The notes: generated from the sequence alone by a model not told the origin. A stretch of 64,000 bases of DNA from Bradymonas sediminis (GCF_003258315.1 NZ_CP030032.1:2333804-2397803), one strand, 5' to 3'; counted from the first letter of the stretch, positions 9,458 through 18,867 are shown. A program made the numbers and translations.

Positions 9458-10435
9458 TTAAGCGCCCCAGATGTCCGGCAGCGCGGCTTCAAACTCCATC
9501 ATTTCCCCGCTGTCGGGGTGTGGCATAATCAACTTCCAGGCGTGCAAGGCGTGGCGGTCAAACGCGAGCTGCGCCAGCAATTCCGGGTCCCTGGGATTGC
9601 TCGTAATCGCCATAAAGAACTCATCGGTCTGCCCGTAGAGCTTGTCTCCGGCGATGGGGGTTCCCTGCAGGGCCAGGTGAATGCGAATCTGGTGCTGGCG
9701 CCCGGTCTCAATGCGCACCCGAAGGTCGGCCATCGGCCCGAACGCGTGGTCGAGCCGCCCGAGCACCTCGACGTGCGTGCGCGCCTCGAGGTCGCCGACG
9801 CCCATGCGCACGTCCATGCGGCTGGTCGTGTCGCTCCCCAGCGGCGTGTCAATCCAGCGACTCTCGCCGACCTGCCAAACCTCGTCCGGGTCGAGCACCA
9901 ACGCGCGGTAGATCTTCTGGGGATGCGCGGTCGCAAATAACCCGCGCAGCGTCGGCACGCAGTCGCGGCGCGCCGCGCAAATCAGCACCCCGCTGGTCTC
10001 GCGGTCAAGCCGATGCACCGGCTCCGCGTCCTCCAAACCCTGGCGCTCCAGATACATCTGCACCGTATTGAGGCGCACCGAACTACTCTCGTGCACGAGC
10101 ATCCCGGACGGCTTGCCCACCACGATCAACGCGTCGTCGTGGTGGATAATTTCGACCTGCGCGTCCTGCACCCGCTCCGGGTCGAGTTGCTGGCGCACGA
10201 TGACCACGTCGCCGGTGCGCAGGCGGGTCCCCGCCTTCACCTTGCGCCGCGGAATCACCTGCACATCCCCATCACGCGCGATGCGCCCGGCCAGGCTGCG
10301 CGACACCCGCGGCATGCATTGGGTCAAAAAACGGTCGAGGCGCCAGCCGTTATTATTGCCGTCCACATCGTAATGGCGCTCACGCACATTCTCGGTGATG
10401 AGCTCCCCCAGGTTTTTCTCTTCTTGCTCGGCCAT
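9458..10435 (-). CDS. RluA family pseudouridine synthase
   Basis: The 325-residue protein has an N-terminal S4-like RNA-binding domain (residues about 20-85, with RLDRFLTQCMPRVSRS) and the catalytic RluA domain with the motif VHRLDRETSGVL, where the Asp is the nucleophile that isomerises uridine. A later GRQHQIRIHL block is the second family signature. These enzymes modify rRNA or tRNA uridines. Which site is modified (RluA, C or D type) cannot be decided by eye. The start lacks a clear Shine-Dalgarno sequence. It is upstream of yaaA on the same strand with a 51-base gap. Confidence 0.92.
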   Translation of the reverse strand: MAEQEEKNLGELITENVRERHYDVDGNNNGWRLDRFLTQCMPRVSRSLAGRIARDGDVQVIPRRKVKAGTRLRTGDVVIVRQQLDPERVQDAQVEIIHHDDALIVVGKPSGMLVHESSSVRLNTVQMYLERQGLEDAEPVHRLDRETSGVLICAARRDCVPTLRGLFATAHPQKIYRALVLDPDEVWQVGESRWIDTPLGSDTTSRMDVRMGVGDLEARTHVEVLGRLDHAFGPMADLRVRIETGRQHQIRIHLALQGTPIAGDKLYGQTDEFFMAITSNPRDPELLAQLAFDRHALHAWKLIMPHPDSGEMMEFEAALPDIWGA

Positions 10436-10558
10436 AATAAATTTCGCCCAAATCCTCGTTTTCGCCCGCTATAGCTCGCCAAATTGACGCCGCCGCCTTT
10501 ATTGGTCTACACTGCAAGGCACCTAATCTGACCTCATTTACATCATTCGGAGCGAATA

Positions 10559-11893
10559 ATGTCTAAGCATTTATTGATCGGCGCCCTCGCCCTCTCTCTC
10601 ATCGCGGCCGCCTGTGGCGACGACGGTGGAAATGACAACCCCGCGGAGAACAACACCACCAATAACACTGCGAATAACGACGCGGGCGAGGCCTTCTCGG
10701 AGGATTGCACCGAATTCGTCACCGCGACGGACGACGCCGAGCAAAACCGCATCAATATCAGCGAGAAGTTAAACCTGCTCAGCAGCGACAGCGTCCTCTG
10801 CATCAACGACGGGGTTTACCCCATCAACGCTCAATTGCAACTCAATGACCCAAATCTCTCCAATATCGAGATTCGCGGCGAGAGCCAGGATAACACGATT
10901 CTCGACTTCAAAAGCCAGGAATCGGGCGGCAACGGCCTGCTGATCACCGGCGTCGACAATTTCCGGGCGGCCAATTTCACCATCAAAAACACCGCCGGCG
11001 ACGGAATTAAAGTCCAGGAAGCCGACGGCGTCGAACTGGTCAACCTGACGGTGACCTGGGACGGCGGCCCCAAAGAGAGCAACGGCGCCTACGGCGTGTA
11101 CCCGGTGCTGACGACCAACGTGCTCATCGAGGGCTGCAAGGTGAGCAACGCCTCCGACGCCGGCATCTACGTCGGCCAGACCAAAAACGCGATCGTGCGA
11201 AATAACGAAGCCTTCGGCAACGTCGCCGGCCTCGAGCTGGAGAATACCTCCTTCGCCGACGCCTACGACAACCACCTGCACGACAACACCGGCGGCCTGC
11301 TGATCTTCGACCTGCCCAACCTCTCGGTCACCGACGGCTCGAGCAATAAGGTCCACAACAACCTGATCGAGAATAATAACCAGGCCAACTTCGCCCCCGG
11401 CGGCAATATCGTCGCCAACGTCCCGCGCGGCACCGGCATCTTGATCCTGTCGAGCAGCAAAAACGACATTCACGACAATACCATCAAGGGCAATATTTCG
11501 CTGGGGCTGATCATCGCCAGCTACCTCGCCCTGAGCACCGAGATCGACGACGCCTCCTATTACCCCTTCTCCGAGGCAAATTATGTCCACAACAACACCT
11601 TCGAGAATAACGGCACCCAACCCGAAGGACTGGCTTCGATGATCTCCCAAACCCCGCCGATTCCCGACCTTGCCTTTGGTGGCTTCGTGAACGCGGGCTA
11701 CGCGGATGCGGGGAAGACCTTCGAAGACATTCGAAACTGCTTCTTCGAAAACACCAGCGACGGCGCCCCGTCGAGCTTCATCCACGCCAATCTGGGCAAC
11801 GCGACGATCGACGCCACCAGCTGCTCCGCTGATTGGATGGACTTCTGCCACTATGAGTGTCAGGGAACCGAACTCCCCGCGATCTCCTTCTAA
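10559..11893 (+). CDS. Parallel beta-helix lipoprotein, partner of diheme cytochrome
   Basis: GGAGCG six bases before the ATG supports the start. A lipoprotein signal ends in AAAC, followed by an Asn- and Thr-rich linker. Most of the 444 residues form repeated turns of the right-handed beta-helix type, with recurring N-x-I-x-N-N patterns such as VRNNEAFGNVAGLELEN and VHNNTFENNG. This resembles the family (TIGR03805 by memory) regularly found beside a SO2930-type diheme cytochrome, which is the next gene here, 12 bases downstream. The pair probably works together in the periplasm or at the outer membrane. The ligand or substrate is unknown; beta-helices often bind polysaccharide. Confidence 0.87.
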   Translation: MSKHLLIGALALSLIAAACGDDGGNDNPAENNTTNNTANNDAGEAFSEDCTEFVTATDDAEQNRINISEKLNLLSSDSVLCINDGVYPINAQLQLNDPNLSNIEIRGESQDNTILDFKSQESGGNGLLITGVDNFRAANFTIKNTAGDGIKVQEADGVELVNLTVTWDGGPKESNGAYGVYPVLTTNVLIEGCKVSNASDAGIYVGQTKNAIVRNNEAFGNVAGLELENTSFADAYDNHLHDNTGGLLIFDLPNLSVTDGSSNKVHNNLIENNNQANFAPGGNIVANVPRGTGILILSSSKNDIHDNTIKGNISLGLIIASYLALSTEIDDASYYPFSEANYVHNNTFENNGTQPEGLASMISQTPPIPDLAFGGFVNAGYADAGKTFEDIRNCFFENTSDGAPSSFIHANLGNATIDATSCSADWMDFCHYECQGTELPAISF

Positions 11894-11905
11894 TCAGGTC
11901 ACACG

Positions 11906-13024
11906 ATGTCTCGACCCAACGCTTTATTGCTGCGCGCCTCACTGCTCGCGCTCGTCGCTGCCGCCACGCTTATCGGCTGCAGCGACGACGCGAACGACGG
12001 CCAAACCTCGACCTGCGAGCTCACGCTTCCGCCGGTCGGGGAGTATTTCGACAACCTGTCGGACTATTGCTTCTTCCGCGGCGACCTCGCCGCCCATATC
12101 CCCTCCGACGGGTTGGTCCCCTATAGCGTCAACACCAAGCTCTATAGCGACCATAGCTCCAAATTTCGCTTCATCGCGCTGCCGGACGGCCAAAAGATCA
12201 ACTTCCACGAGGCGGAGATGTGGGAGTACCCGGTCGGCACGACCATCGTCAAAACCTTCTATTTCCCCGACGATCTGCGCGCCCCGGAGGGGGAGCGTCG
12301 ATTGGTGGAAACGCGCCTGATGCGGCGCGACGAAAACGACTGGAGCACGCACACCTATCTTTGGGACGAGGAGCAATCCGAGGCGGCGTCCTTCCTGGCC
12401 GGCAAAAATATCGACGTGACCTATATCGGCGAGGACGGCGAGGCGGTCGACGCGAAGTACCGCATCCCATCACGCAGTGACTGCCGCAATTGCCACGCCT
12501 CTGGCAATAAAACGGTCCTGCTCGGACCGCGCACCCGTCAGCTCAATCGCCTCAATGATTATGGCGACGGCCCGGTCAATCAGCTTGAGCATTTCGCCGC
12601 GCTGGGCATGTTTGATACGGCGATACCGCCGGTCGACACCCTGGACAAACTCATCGACCCCAAGGACACCAGCTTCCCCTTGGAGCAGCGCGCGCGCACT
12701 TATCTCGAGGGCAATTGCGCGCATTGCCATAACCCGGGCGGCTCCGCCCGAAACTCGGGTCTTTATCTGAACATCGACGAGGAGCAGCCAATGGCCTGGG
12801 GTCGCTGCAAAACCCCGGTGGCCGCAGGAAAAGGCGCAGGCGGGCTTTATTATGATATCTACCCCGGCAAACCCGAGGAATCGATCATGATTTACCGCAT
12901 GGACTCCATGGAAGCCGGCGTCAAAATGCCGGAGCTCCCGCTGACCACCATCGACCATTTCGGCGTCGACCTCATCAGTGAGTGGATCGCCGCGATGCCC
13001 GGCGATTGCCCGCCAGTAAATTAA
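11906..13024 (+). CDS. SO2930-like diheme c-type cytochrome lipoprotein
   Basis: AGGT seven bases upstream supports the ATG. A lipoprotein signal ends LIGC. The 372-residue protein has two heme-binding motifs, CRNCH near residue 195 and CAHCH near residue 272, so it carries two covalently bound hemes and is exported. The blocks around them (RSDCRNCHASGNKTVLLGP and LEGNCAHCHNPGG) match the family I recall as SO2930/TIGR03806, which is found next to beta-helix lipoproteins. The likely role is electron transfer or a peroxidase-like reaction outside the cytoplasm; no enzyme activity is established. It ends just before a strong terminator. Confidence 0.88.
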   Translation: MSRPNALLLRASLLALVAAATLIGCSDDANDGQTSTCELTLPPVGEYFDNLSDYCFFRGDLAAHIPSDGLVPYSVNTKLYSDHSSKFRFIALPDGQKINFHEAEMWEYPVGTTIVKTFYFPDDLRAPEGERRLVETRLMRRDENDWSTHTYLWDEEQSEAASFLAGKNIDVTYIGEDGEAVDAKYRIPSRSDCRNCHASGNKTVLLGPRTRQLNRLNDYGDGPVNQLEHFAALGMFDTAIPPVDTLDKLIDPKDTSFPLEQRARTYLEGNCAHCHNPGGSARNSGLYLNIDEEQPMAWGRCKTPVAAGKGAGGLYYDIYPGKPEESIMIYRMDSMEAGVKMPELPLTTIDHFGVDLISEWIAAMPGDCPPVN

Positions 13025-13062
13025 GAGCACGGCGCCAAAACCGACTGCGCAAAGAGCAAAAA

Positions 13063-13105
13063 GCCGCGCCCCGGGAGGTGAACCTCCCGGGGCGCGGCTT
13101 TTTTT
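13063..13105. terminator. Strong bidirectional Rho-independent terminator
   Basis: A 17-bp perfect stem starting GCCGCGCCCCGGG with a two-base GA loop core is followed by seven T and preceded by an A-run. It separates the convergent cytochrome gene and the membrane protein gene on the minus strand. Confidence 0.93.
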
Positions 13106-13128
13106 ATCTATCTTCAAATCGATTCGGC

Positions 13129-14094
13129 TCAATCACCCTGATTGACCTTCTCGGGCATCTCGAAGCTCAGTAACTCTTCCGTACTCTCCGGCAGGCGCTC
13201 AAATTGGCGCTCCAGCCCGCGTACGACATGCAAAATCCCCTGCCCTTCGGGGACTTCGGGGTTCTCTCCGTAGAGAAGCGCGTGGCGCGCAGCGTTGAGC
13301 TGGCGGATATACGCGCCTTTGACGTCGCGCACCGAGTTGAGCGCGTATTCCATCACGCCGCCGATCACCAGGGTGCCAAGCACACCGCCGGCCAGGCCCA
13401 CCGCGCCGACCCAACCCGGCACCTGAAAGCGCCCGAGCTTCATCAGCGTTCGGTTATAGAAATTAAGCCGCGAGCGATAGATTTCGCCGGCCGCGTCGGT
13501 CCCCACGCCGAAAAAGCTCACCTTCCCGAAGAGGATATACCCCAGGGTCGCGGGCAGCCCGATCTTGACGCCCGAGCGAATCGCCTGGGCGAGCAACGGG
13601 TCATGGGCGATCTCTTCTTCCATGCTGGCCAGCAGGTGTGCGCGCACATCTTCCAGGCTCATCTGCCCATCGCCCTCGATATTCTCGAAGGTCTTCTCCC
13701 ACTGGTCCTGCTCGAAGTCCTTAAATAAGCGACGCAGCAGACTCTCAAGCTCATCCGAGCTGACAACCTCGCGCTCGAACGCCTCGGTGAGGCGGTCCGA
13801 GGTGTAGGTCGAGGTCGAGAAATCCGGCCCTCCGGCCGCCTTCGAGACCCCGGCGACCATATTTCGGGCGCTGATAAAGATATCAGCCACGCCGGTGCGC
13901 GGCCCCACGCTTCGGGCCAAGACCCGGCGAAGGCTGGTCAGATGACGGTCGACAAAGCCGGGGACACGCGCGATGGCCTCGTCAAAGAATGTATTGACCT
14001 GCGCCTCAAAACGCTCTTCCCAATCACTGGCCTGAGCTTGTTCGCTAGTATCGAGCGCGGCGTCTTTTGGGATTTCAATCTCTTTTTTACTCAT
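13129..14094 (-). CDS. Membrane-associated protein of unknown function
   Basis: The start MSKKEIE is preferred: AGGAA lies eight bases upstream, while the longer frame uses a TTG. The 321-residue protein has a charged, coiled-coil-prone first half with several Glu- and Gln-rich stretches. It then has two weakly hydrophobic segments (LPATLGYILFGKVSFFGVG and a Gly-rich one near GAVGLAGGVLGTLVIGG) and a charged C-terminus. I do not recognise the family. It could be a peripheral or bitopic inner-membrane protein. It follows dapD on the same strand with a 148-base gap and ends at the strong terminator. Confidence 0.75.
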   Translation of the reverse strand: MSKKEIEIPKDAALDTSEQAQASDWEERFEAQVNTFFDEAIARVPGFVDRHLTSLRRVLARSVGPRTGVADIFISARNMVAGVSKAAGGPDFSTSTYTSDRLTEAFEREVVSSDELESLLRRLFKDFEQDQWEKTFENIEGDGQMSLEDVRAHLLASMEEEIAHDPLLAQAIRSGVKIGLPATLGYILFGKVSFFGVGTDAAGEIYRSRLNFYNRTLMKLGRFQVPGWVGAVGLAGGVLGTLVIGGVMEYALNSVRDVKGAYIRQLNAARHALLYGENPEVPEGQGILHVVRGLERQFERLPESTEELLSFEMPEKVNQGD

Positions 14095-14242
14095 CGACAC
14101 GATTCCTATCTGCAAGATGATTCCACTGGGCGTTTCAACGCCTACACTCTAAGCACGAATCGCAAAAATAAAAGCCTCTTGCGATATTTATCCTATGGCG
14201 CGCGCCGCGGCCGGAGCGACGCGTCGCGCAGGCCGGCCCAGC

Positions 14243-15097
14243 TTAGCGAAACGCATCCTCGAGCGCCGTGCTCTTATCGGTCTTGGCGTCGCGATATTTC
14301 ACGATCATCAGCGCCGCCATCTGGAGTCCGTTGCGCTGGGCGAAGTCGCCGCTGGCCGGGCGACTCCCCGGAACCACCACGGCTCCGGGCGGAATCACAA
14401 GCGGCGAGGACGCGGTGCTGCGATAGACCTTCTCGCGCACCAGGTCGAAGACCGGCGTGCCCGCGGTGACCACGCAACCCGCGGCGATCACGGCGCCCTT
14501 GCATACCCGAACGCCCTCATAGAGTCCGGTATTTCCGCCGACCAGCACATCGTCTTCCACGATCACCGGCGCCTGACCAATCGGCTCAAGCACCCCGCCG
14601 ATCTGCGCCCCCGCCGACAGATGAACCCGCTGCCCGATCTGCGCGCAACTGCCGACAAGCGCGTGCGAGTCGATCATCGTGCCGTCACCGACATAGGCCC
14701 CGACATTGACATAGGACGGGGGCATCATCGTGACGTTATGCCCCAGATAGGCGCCTCGTCGCACCGCGCTTCCGCCGGGGACCACGCGGATATTGCGCGC
14801 CTGCATCGGCAACTTCTGCACCGGATAGGTATTCTTATCCCGAAACCCAAGCGGCCCGGCCGGCGCCATCAGCTCACTTTCCCCGAGGCGAAACCCCAGC
14901 AAAATCCCGCGCTTAACCGACGGCTGAACCTCCCATCGCAGCCCGTCCTCGCCGGCATCCACCGGCGTCGCCGCCCGCAGGTCGCCGGACTCAAGCCCCG
15001 CGATGAGCTCTTCGAAAACACCCTGAGCGTCGGGGCCAAGCTCGGCGGGAGCCAACTCAAAAAGACGGTCGATTTCAGCGAATAGCACCTGGCTCAT
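14243..15097 (-). CDS. dapD: Tetrahydrodipicolinate N-succinyltransferase (DapD)
   Basis: The enzyme succinylates tetrahydrodipicolinate with succinyl-CoA in the diaminopimelate/lysine pathway, supplying cell-wall DAP. GGAG eight bases upstream supports the start. The 284-residue length is usual. The N-terminal helical part is followed by the left-handed beta-helix with hexapeptide repeats. Characteristic DapD blocks are PGGSAVRRGAYL, MMPPSYVNVGAYVGDGTMID and HLSAGAQIGGVLEP. No other lysine genes are adjacent. A terminator stands between secG and this gene, so dapD probably has its own promoter in the 15098-15160 gap. Confidence 0.95.
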   Translation of the reverse strand: MSQVLFAEIDRLFELAPAELGPDAQGVFEELIAGLESGDLRAATPVDAGEDGLRWEVQPSVKRGILLGFRLGESELMAPAGPLGFRDKNTYPVQKLPMQARNIRVVPGGSAVRRGAYLGHNVTMMPPSYVNVGAYVGDGTMIDSHALVGSCAQIGQRVHLSAGAQIGGVLEPIGQAPVIVEDDVLVGGNTGLYEGVRVCKGAVIAAGCVVTAGTPVFDLVREKVYRSTASSPLVIPPGAVVVPGSRPASGDFAQRNGLQMAALMIVKYRDAKTDKSTALEDAFR

Positions 15098-15164
15098 CTA
15101 CATCTCTCCATCAAAACTTATCTATGCGGATCATTTAGTTCTTGAAACGAATTATCTTCAAAAC

Positions 15165-15197
15165 AAAAAAGGCTCCACCCGGGGGCGGAGCCTTTTT
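15165..15197. terminator. Rho-independent terminator after secG
   Basis: The hairpin GGCTCC...GGAGCC, with inner CCC/GGG pairs and one mismatch, is flanked by six A on the left (T-run on the minus strand) and five T on the right. Its position 60 bases after the secG stop suits termination of secG on the minus strand. Confidence 0.85.
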
Positions 15198-15261
15198 CCA
15201 AAATTTCGACTGCAATGTCGACTTATTTCGACCAAGATTGAGTCAGCCCGAGACTCATCTA

Positions 15262-15720
15262 TTACTCGGTTTTTTCCGAATCATCTTCCGTCGGAGCGGC
15301 GGCCGGGTCGGCCTGCTCTTCGTCAGCCTGCGGAGCCGCGTCGAAATTAATCGACGGCGCTTCCGCCTCAGCCGGGGTGTCCGATACGGCCGGCGCAGCG
15401 CCCGAGCCACTGGTGATAATCGTCTCCGCCTGCGTGGCTTTGGACTGACCGCTGGTCGCGCTCTCAATGCCCGCCAACGCAGATTTGGGCCGGCTCGCCA
15501 TATAGGACAGCGCCATACTCGAGATCATAAAGACCGCGCCAAGCACGACGGTCATTTTGAGCAAAAAGCCACCGGCGCCCGAGCCACCAAAGACTTTGGT
15601 ACCCGCAGAGTGACCGCCAAACCCGGCAGCCAATCCACTTCCCTTCCCGGACTGCAACAAAATCGCCACGATCATAATCAATGATGTCACGACAAGAATA
15701 ACGGTAAATAGGGTTTCCAT
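15262..15720 (-). CDS. secG: Preprotein translocase subunit SecG
   Basis: SecG is a small inner-membrane subunit that assists SecYEG protein export. The N-terminal 75 residues carry the two membrane segments and the conserved cytoplasmic loop with LLQSGKGSGLAAGFGG and the block VFGGSGAGGFLLKMT. The family is usually 75-120 residues; here a tail of about 75 acidic, Ala- and Pro-rich residues extends the protein to 152. Such tails are common in related lineages and look disordered. The gene is the first of its transcript, ends at a terminator, and faces a large divergent intergenic region. Confidence 0.93.
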   Translation of the reverse strand: METLFTVILVVTSLIMIVAILLQSGKGSGLAAGFGGHSAGTKVFGGSGAGGFLLKMTVVLGAVFMISSMALSYMASRPKSALAGIESATSGQSKATQAETIITSGSGAAPAVSDTPAEAEAPSINFDAAPQADEEQADPAAAPTEDDSEKTE

Positions 15721-16189
15721 ATGCTCGCTTTATCTTTCTAAGACAACGAAATCTTCTAGTATCTATTAAAAATTGCGCCCAGAGGAACGGCCTCTTAGGC
15801 GGCAACCTTTAGCGTCAGGGGTCGAACTTCAACTCGGCGCCCGGGCCTTTAAGGTTTTGATGGGGCACGGGACGGACGTCTATAGCGCACCGCTTCCCTC
15901 CGCGCAAGCGCGACACCCTTAAGCCCGGCTGAAGGCGAGTTTTTGGCAATCATTACGCCTCTTACTATAGGGGCACAATTCAGCGCCGGCGCGCCCGCGA
16001 ATCGACCGGGACCTAAATACAACCCGGCGCCCCACCTTATTTCATATTTTAGCCCCCTGATAAATACCCTGCTCGCACAGTTTGTTAAGAGTTGCTAAGA
16101 TTCCGCCAGAGCTTGTACAATTCAGACCTTATTGGTTCAAAATAACCTCGCTAGCCGCTGTGGCCGTCCCCCGGAAGTATATTTTGCGC
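15721..16189. other. Divergent intergenic region, no gene seen
   Basis: These 469 bases separate secG (minus) from a lipoprotein gene (plus). I checked for tRNA-like T-loops because a tRNA-Leu often lies near secG, and saw none. No ORF with a ribosome site and no clear promoter hexamer pair was recognised, although promoters for both neighbours must lie here. A frame from 16082 is only the upstream extension of the next gene. Confidence 0.5.
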
Positions 16190-16870
16190 ATGCAATTACT
16201 TTATCGAGCCCGAGTTCTTCAGCTCCTCTGCCTCGCCCTTCTCGGCGTACCGCTGCTCGGCGCCTGCAACCCTGACGCGCCCGACACGGTCGTCGAGGTG
16301 TGCGGCAATCTCAGCATTCCGGAGGAGATCGATTCGTTGCGCGTCGAGATCACCGACCAGGACAATAACCTTATCCGCGAAGGGGTGCGCGAACTGTGGA
16401 GTTGCCCGGGGCCTTCGCTGATGGCGCTGCCCCAGAGGGTCGAGTTTGCGCCCGTCGACGGCGATGTATTCGTGCGCATCCAGGGCATCCGAGACGGAGT
16501 CCCGGTGATCGAGAATACCCTGAGAAAGAGCTTAAACGCTGACGATTTCCGCGCGACCGTTTCGCTGGAGCAAGGCTGCCTGGGCATGAGATGCGGACCG
16601 GGACGGACCTGCTCGCAGGGGCAATGCGAGTTAATCGCCCTGGCCTCCGACACGATCTCGGCCTGTGCGGGCCTAAGCACCCACGACACCCCGGACGCCT
16701 CGGAGCCCGTTGCCGACGCGGGCTCGGACGCGGGGAACCCCGTCGAACCCCCGGGCGCCTATTTATGCCCCCAGCCAGAACCCGATATTTCCGAGGATCC
16801 CGACGCCACAGCGGTCGAGGACGAATCTGGCCTTCAAACAACCGGCGCCGACGCCAACGAGGGATCGTGA
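16190..16870 (+). CDS. Lipoprotein with small Cys motif, function unknown
   Basis: The start MQLLYRA is chosen because it gives a normal lipoprotein signal ending LLGAC; the frame extends upstream to 16082 without signal character. The ribosome site is weak (GGAAG, about 12 bases away). The mature part of about 200 residues holds a beta-rich domain (residues 40-120) and a short Cys motif CLGMRCGPGRTCSQGQC, which is common in lipoproteins of myxobacteria-like organisms. The C-terminus is acidic and low in complexity. Its stop overlaps the start of the next gene (GTGA), so the two are translationally coupled and probably act together at the cell surface. Confidence 0.78.
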   Translation: MQLLYRARVLQLLCLALLGVPLLGACNPDAPDTVVEVCGNLSIPEEIDSLRVEITDQDNNLIREGVRELWSCPGPSLMALPQRVEFAPVDGDVFVRIQGIRDGVPVIENTLRKSLNADDFRATVSLEQGCLGMRCGPGRTCSQGQCELIALASDTISACAGLSTHDTPDASEPVADAGSDAGNPVEPPGAYLCPQPEPDISEDPDATAVEDESGLQTTGADANEGS

Positions 16871-18867
16871 AAGCTGTAAAACACCTCGCTCAACGTCAAT
16901 GCATCGGTCGCCGCGGTCAAACGCGCCGGCGGCTCGCTGCCGTCGGCGCCCTTTTGTGCCTAATTCCGCTGCTAAGCTGCACCGACGTCGGGTTATATAG
17001 CCCCGGCAAGGAGCCGAAACAATCCGATCGACTCTCGCTCACCGGGCGCGTCTGCACCGAAGATCCCCTGCGGGCGAAGTTTCCGATGCGCGTGATTGTC
17101 CTGGCCGATCAGGCGGCGGGGCCCTTGTTCTCGGACTACGACGCGGCGGGGCTTCGCGCCGGCGCGCTCAACGACTTTGTGCGCACCACGCTCAACCAGA
17201 GCAACGTCGAAATGGCGGTCATTGGCTACGGCGGCCGCCCCGAGAAGCTCGCCCCAACCGACGGCGCGTTCACCCGAAACCCGGGCGAACTCTTCAACGC
17301 GGTCAACCGCCTCACGCTGGCAAAGCCCTGCCAGGGCGAGCGCTGTCGCGACTATCGCGAAGCCCTGCGCAACGCGCGCGCGCTGATCGAAGACGACCTC
17401 GCCGCCACACCAAAGGGTGAGCGCCTGCGCACCCACTACGCCCTGGTGATGATCAACGCTGGCCCTCAGCAGCCCATCGCGGTCGGCAGCGATTGCTGTC
17501 AGGGCACGACTCTCGAGTGTATCGAAGACAACGACCAGCCCTCCCCCGCCTGTGAGACCCAATTAGACGCCGGCATCATCGCGTCGATGCGCAAATACGC
17601 CATCAGCCAGGGCGCGGCCGGGCTAGGATTCCAGGCGATGCATCTGGCCGCCGAGGCCGACGACGCCATCAACCTGCAGGTCCAGGACGCCATGGAGGCG
17701 ATGGCCTTTGCCGGCGGCGGCGCCTACCAGCGATTCAACAACGCCTCGGGCTTCTCCATCAACACCATCGAGTTGCTCCGCTCCCGCGCCGAGATGCGCC
17801 CGAAGTTGCTGATGGCGTCCAATATCAATGCCCTGGCGGACCCCGATGGGCCGGTGGTGGACTCCGACGGGGATGGCCTGAGTGACGCCGAAGAGCTGCG
17901 CCTGGGCACCGATCCCACCAACCCTGACACCGACGGCGACGCGATCAGCGACCTGGTCGAAGCCCTTATGGGCCTGGACCCGCTTCATTTTGACCGCCCC
18001 GCCGCCTGCAGCGCCATCGTGCCGGCCGATCGCGACACCGACCTCGACGGGCTCACAGACTGCGAAGAGGCGCTGCTCGGCACCGACCCGACCCTGGTGG
18101 ACACCGACGGCGACGGGATTCCGGACCGCCTGGAGTTGATTCAGGGCACCGACTATCTGAACCCGGATACCCAGGCAGACACCGACGGCGACGGGGTCTC
18201 AAACGGCGAGGAGTTGCTCCAGCACACCGACCCTCGAAGCACCGACACCCGCGCGCACCTCTCATTTGGGTATCGCTATGAGGTCAATGATCTGGGCAGA
18301 ATGGAGAGCCTGGTCGCCGACCGGCCCCGCTTTGTCACCGGCGTTCATATCACCGCGATTAGCGAGGCCACCACGGCCGGCGTCGGCGAGCTATTCTTCG
18401 ACCCGGCCGGCCCCACCCTGCAGTGGCGCGACGCCGACGACGGCGTGCCCGGCCCGCCGGTGCTGATCGACGCCGCCGGCGTCTTCGAGTTGGACTCTGC
18501 GCGCTCCGCAGGGCTGCCCGACGACCAGAAGCGCAAGATTTCGGTCGACATTAATCCAACGCTATTGCCCGACGAGGCGCGCAGCGAGACCATCCGCGTC
18601 GTCGCCGAGCAGCGCCACTGCATGGATTATACGATCCGCAATATCAAATTGATGTCCACCGTTGAGCTCGCCGACGGCACGCCCGCCGGCATCAACAATA
18701 TTCTGCTCTATTTTAACACCGCCGTGGGCGGGCGCCTCGATGCCCCGGGCCCGTTTCGCATGGCCCAGATCCCGGTGCTCTACCGCCCTCCCAACACCCG
18801 CGTCCCGAGCGACGCGGTGCTCGGGGTTAAGGACGACGAGTTCGTGCGGCCGAACCTGACGCGGTGA
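16867..18867 (+). CDS. Surface lipoprotein with VWA-like domain and TSP3-type calcium repeats
   Basis: The GTG at 16867 overlaps the previous stop by four bases and is followed by a lipoprotein signal ending LLSC; the longer frame from 16591 overlaps the upstream gene and is rejected. Residues about 65-300 look like a von Willebrand A fold (MRVIVLADQAAG ... HYALVMINAG), but the metal site DxSxS is replaced by DQAAG. Residues about 330-460 contain thrombospondin type 3-like repeats of the DSDGDGLSDAEE and DTDGDGIPDRLE type, which bind calcium. A beta-rich C-terminal region follows. It likely forms a calcium-stiffened surface structure or adhesin. The last is inference. Confidence 0.82.
   Translation: MKAVKHLAQRQCIGRRGQTRRRLAAVGALLCLIPLLSCTDVGLYSPGKEPKQSDRLSLTGRVCTEDPLRAKFPMRVIVLADQAAGPLFSDYDAAGLRAGALNDFVRTTLNQSNVEMAVIGYGGRPEKLAPTDGAFTRNPGELFNAVNRLTLAKPCQGERCRDYREALRNARALIEDDLAATPKGERLRTHYALVMINAGPQQPIAVGSDCCQGTTLECIEDNDQPSPACETQLDAGIIASMRKYAISQGAAGLGFQAMHLAAEADDAINLQVQDAMEAMAFAGGGAYQRFNNASGFSINTIELLRSRAEMRPKLLMASNINALADPDGPVVDSDGDGLSDAEELRLGTDPTNPDTDGDAISDLVEALMGLDPLHFDRPAACSAIVPADRDTDLDGLTDCEEALLGTDPTLVDTDGDGIPDRLELIQGTDYLNPDTQADTDGDGVSNGEELLQHTDPRSTDTRAHLSFGYRYEVNDLGRMESLVADRPRFVTGVHITAISEATTAGVGELFFDPAGPTLQWRDADDGVPGPPVLIDAAGVFELDSARSAGLPDDQKRKISVDINPTLLPDEARSETIRVVAEQRHCMDYTIRNIKLMSTVELADGTPAGINNILLYFNTAVGGRLDAPGPFRMAQIPVLYRPPNTRVPSDAVLGVKDDEFVRPNLTR

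Noticed and set aside
10769-11851. A 360-residue antisense frame over the beta-helix gene
   Set aside because: It lies wholly inside a gene with a signal peptide, lipobox and family match; the translation is Val/Gly/Ala-rich low complexity. It is a shadow of GC-rich codon bias.
15721-16189. tRNA-Leu expected near secG
   Set aside because: No cloverleaf arms or T-loop consensus were seen on either strand.
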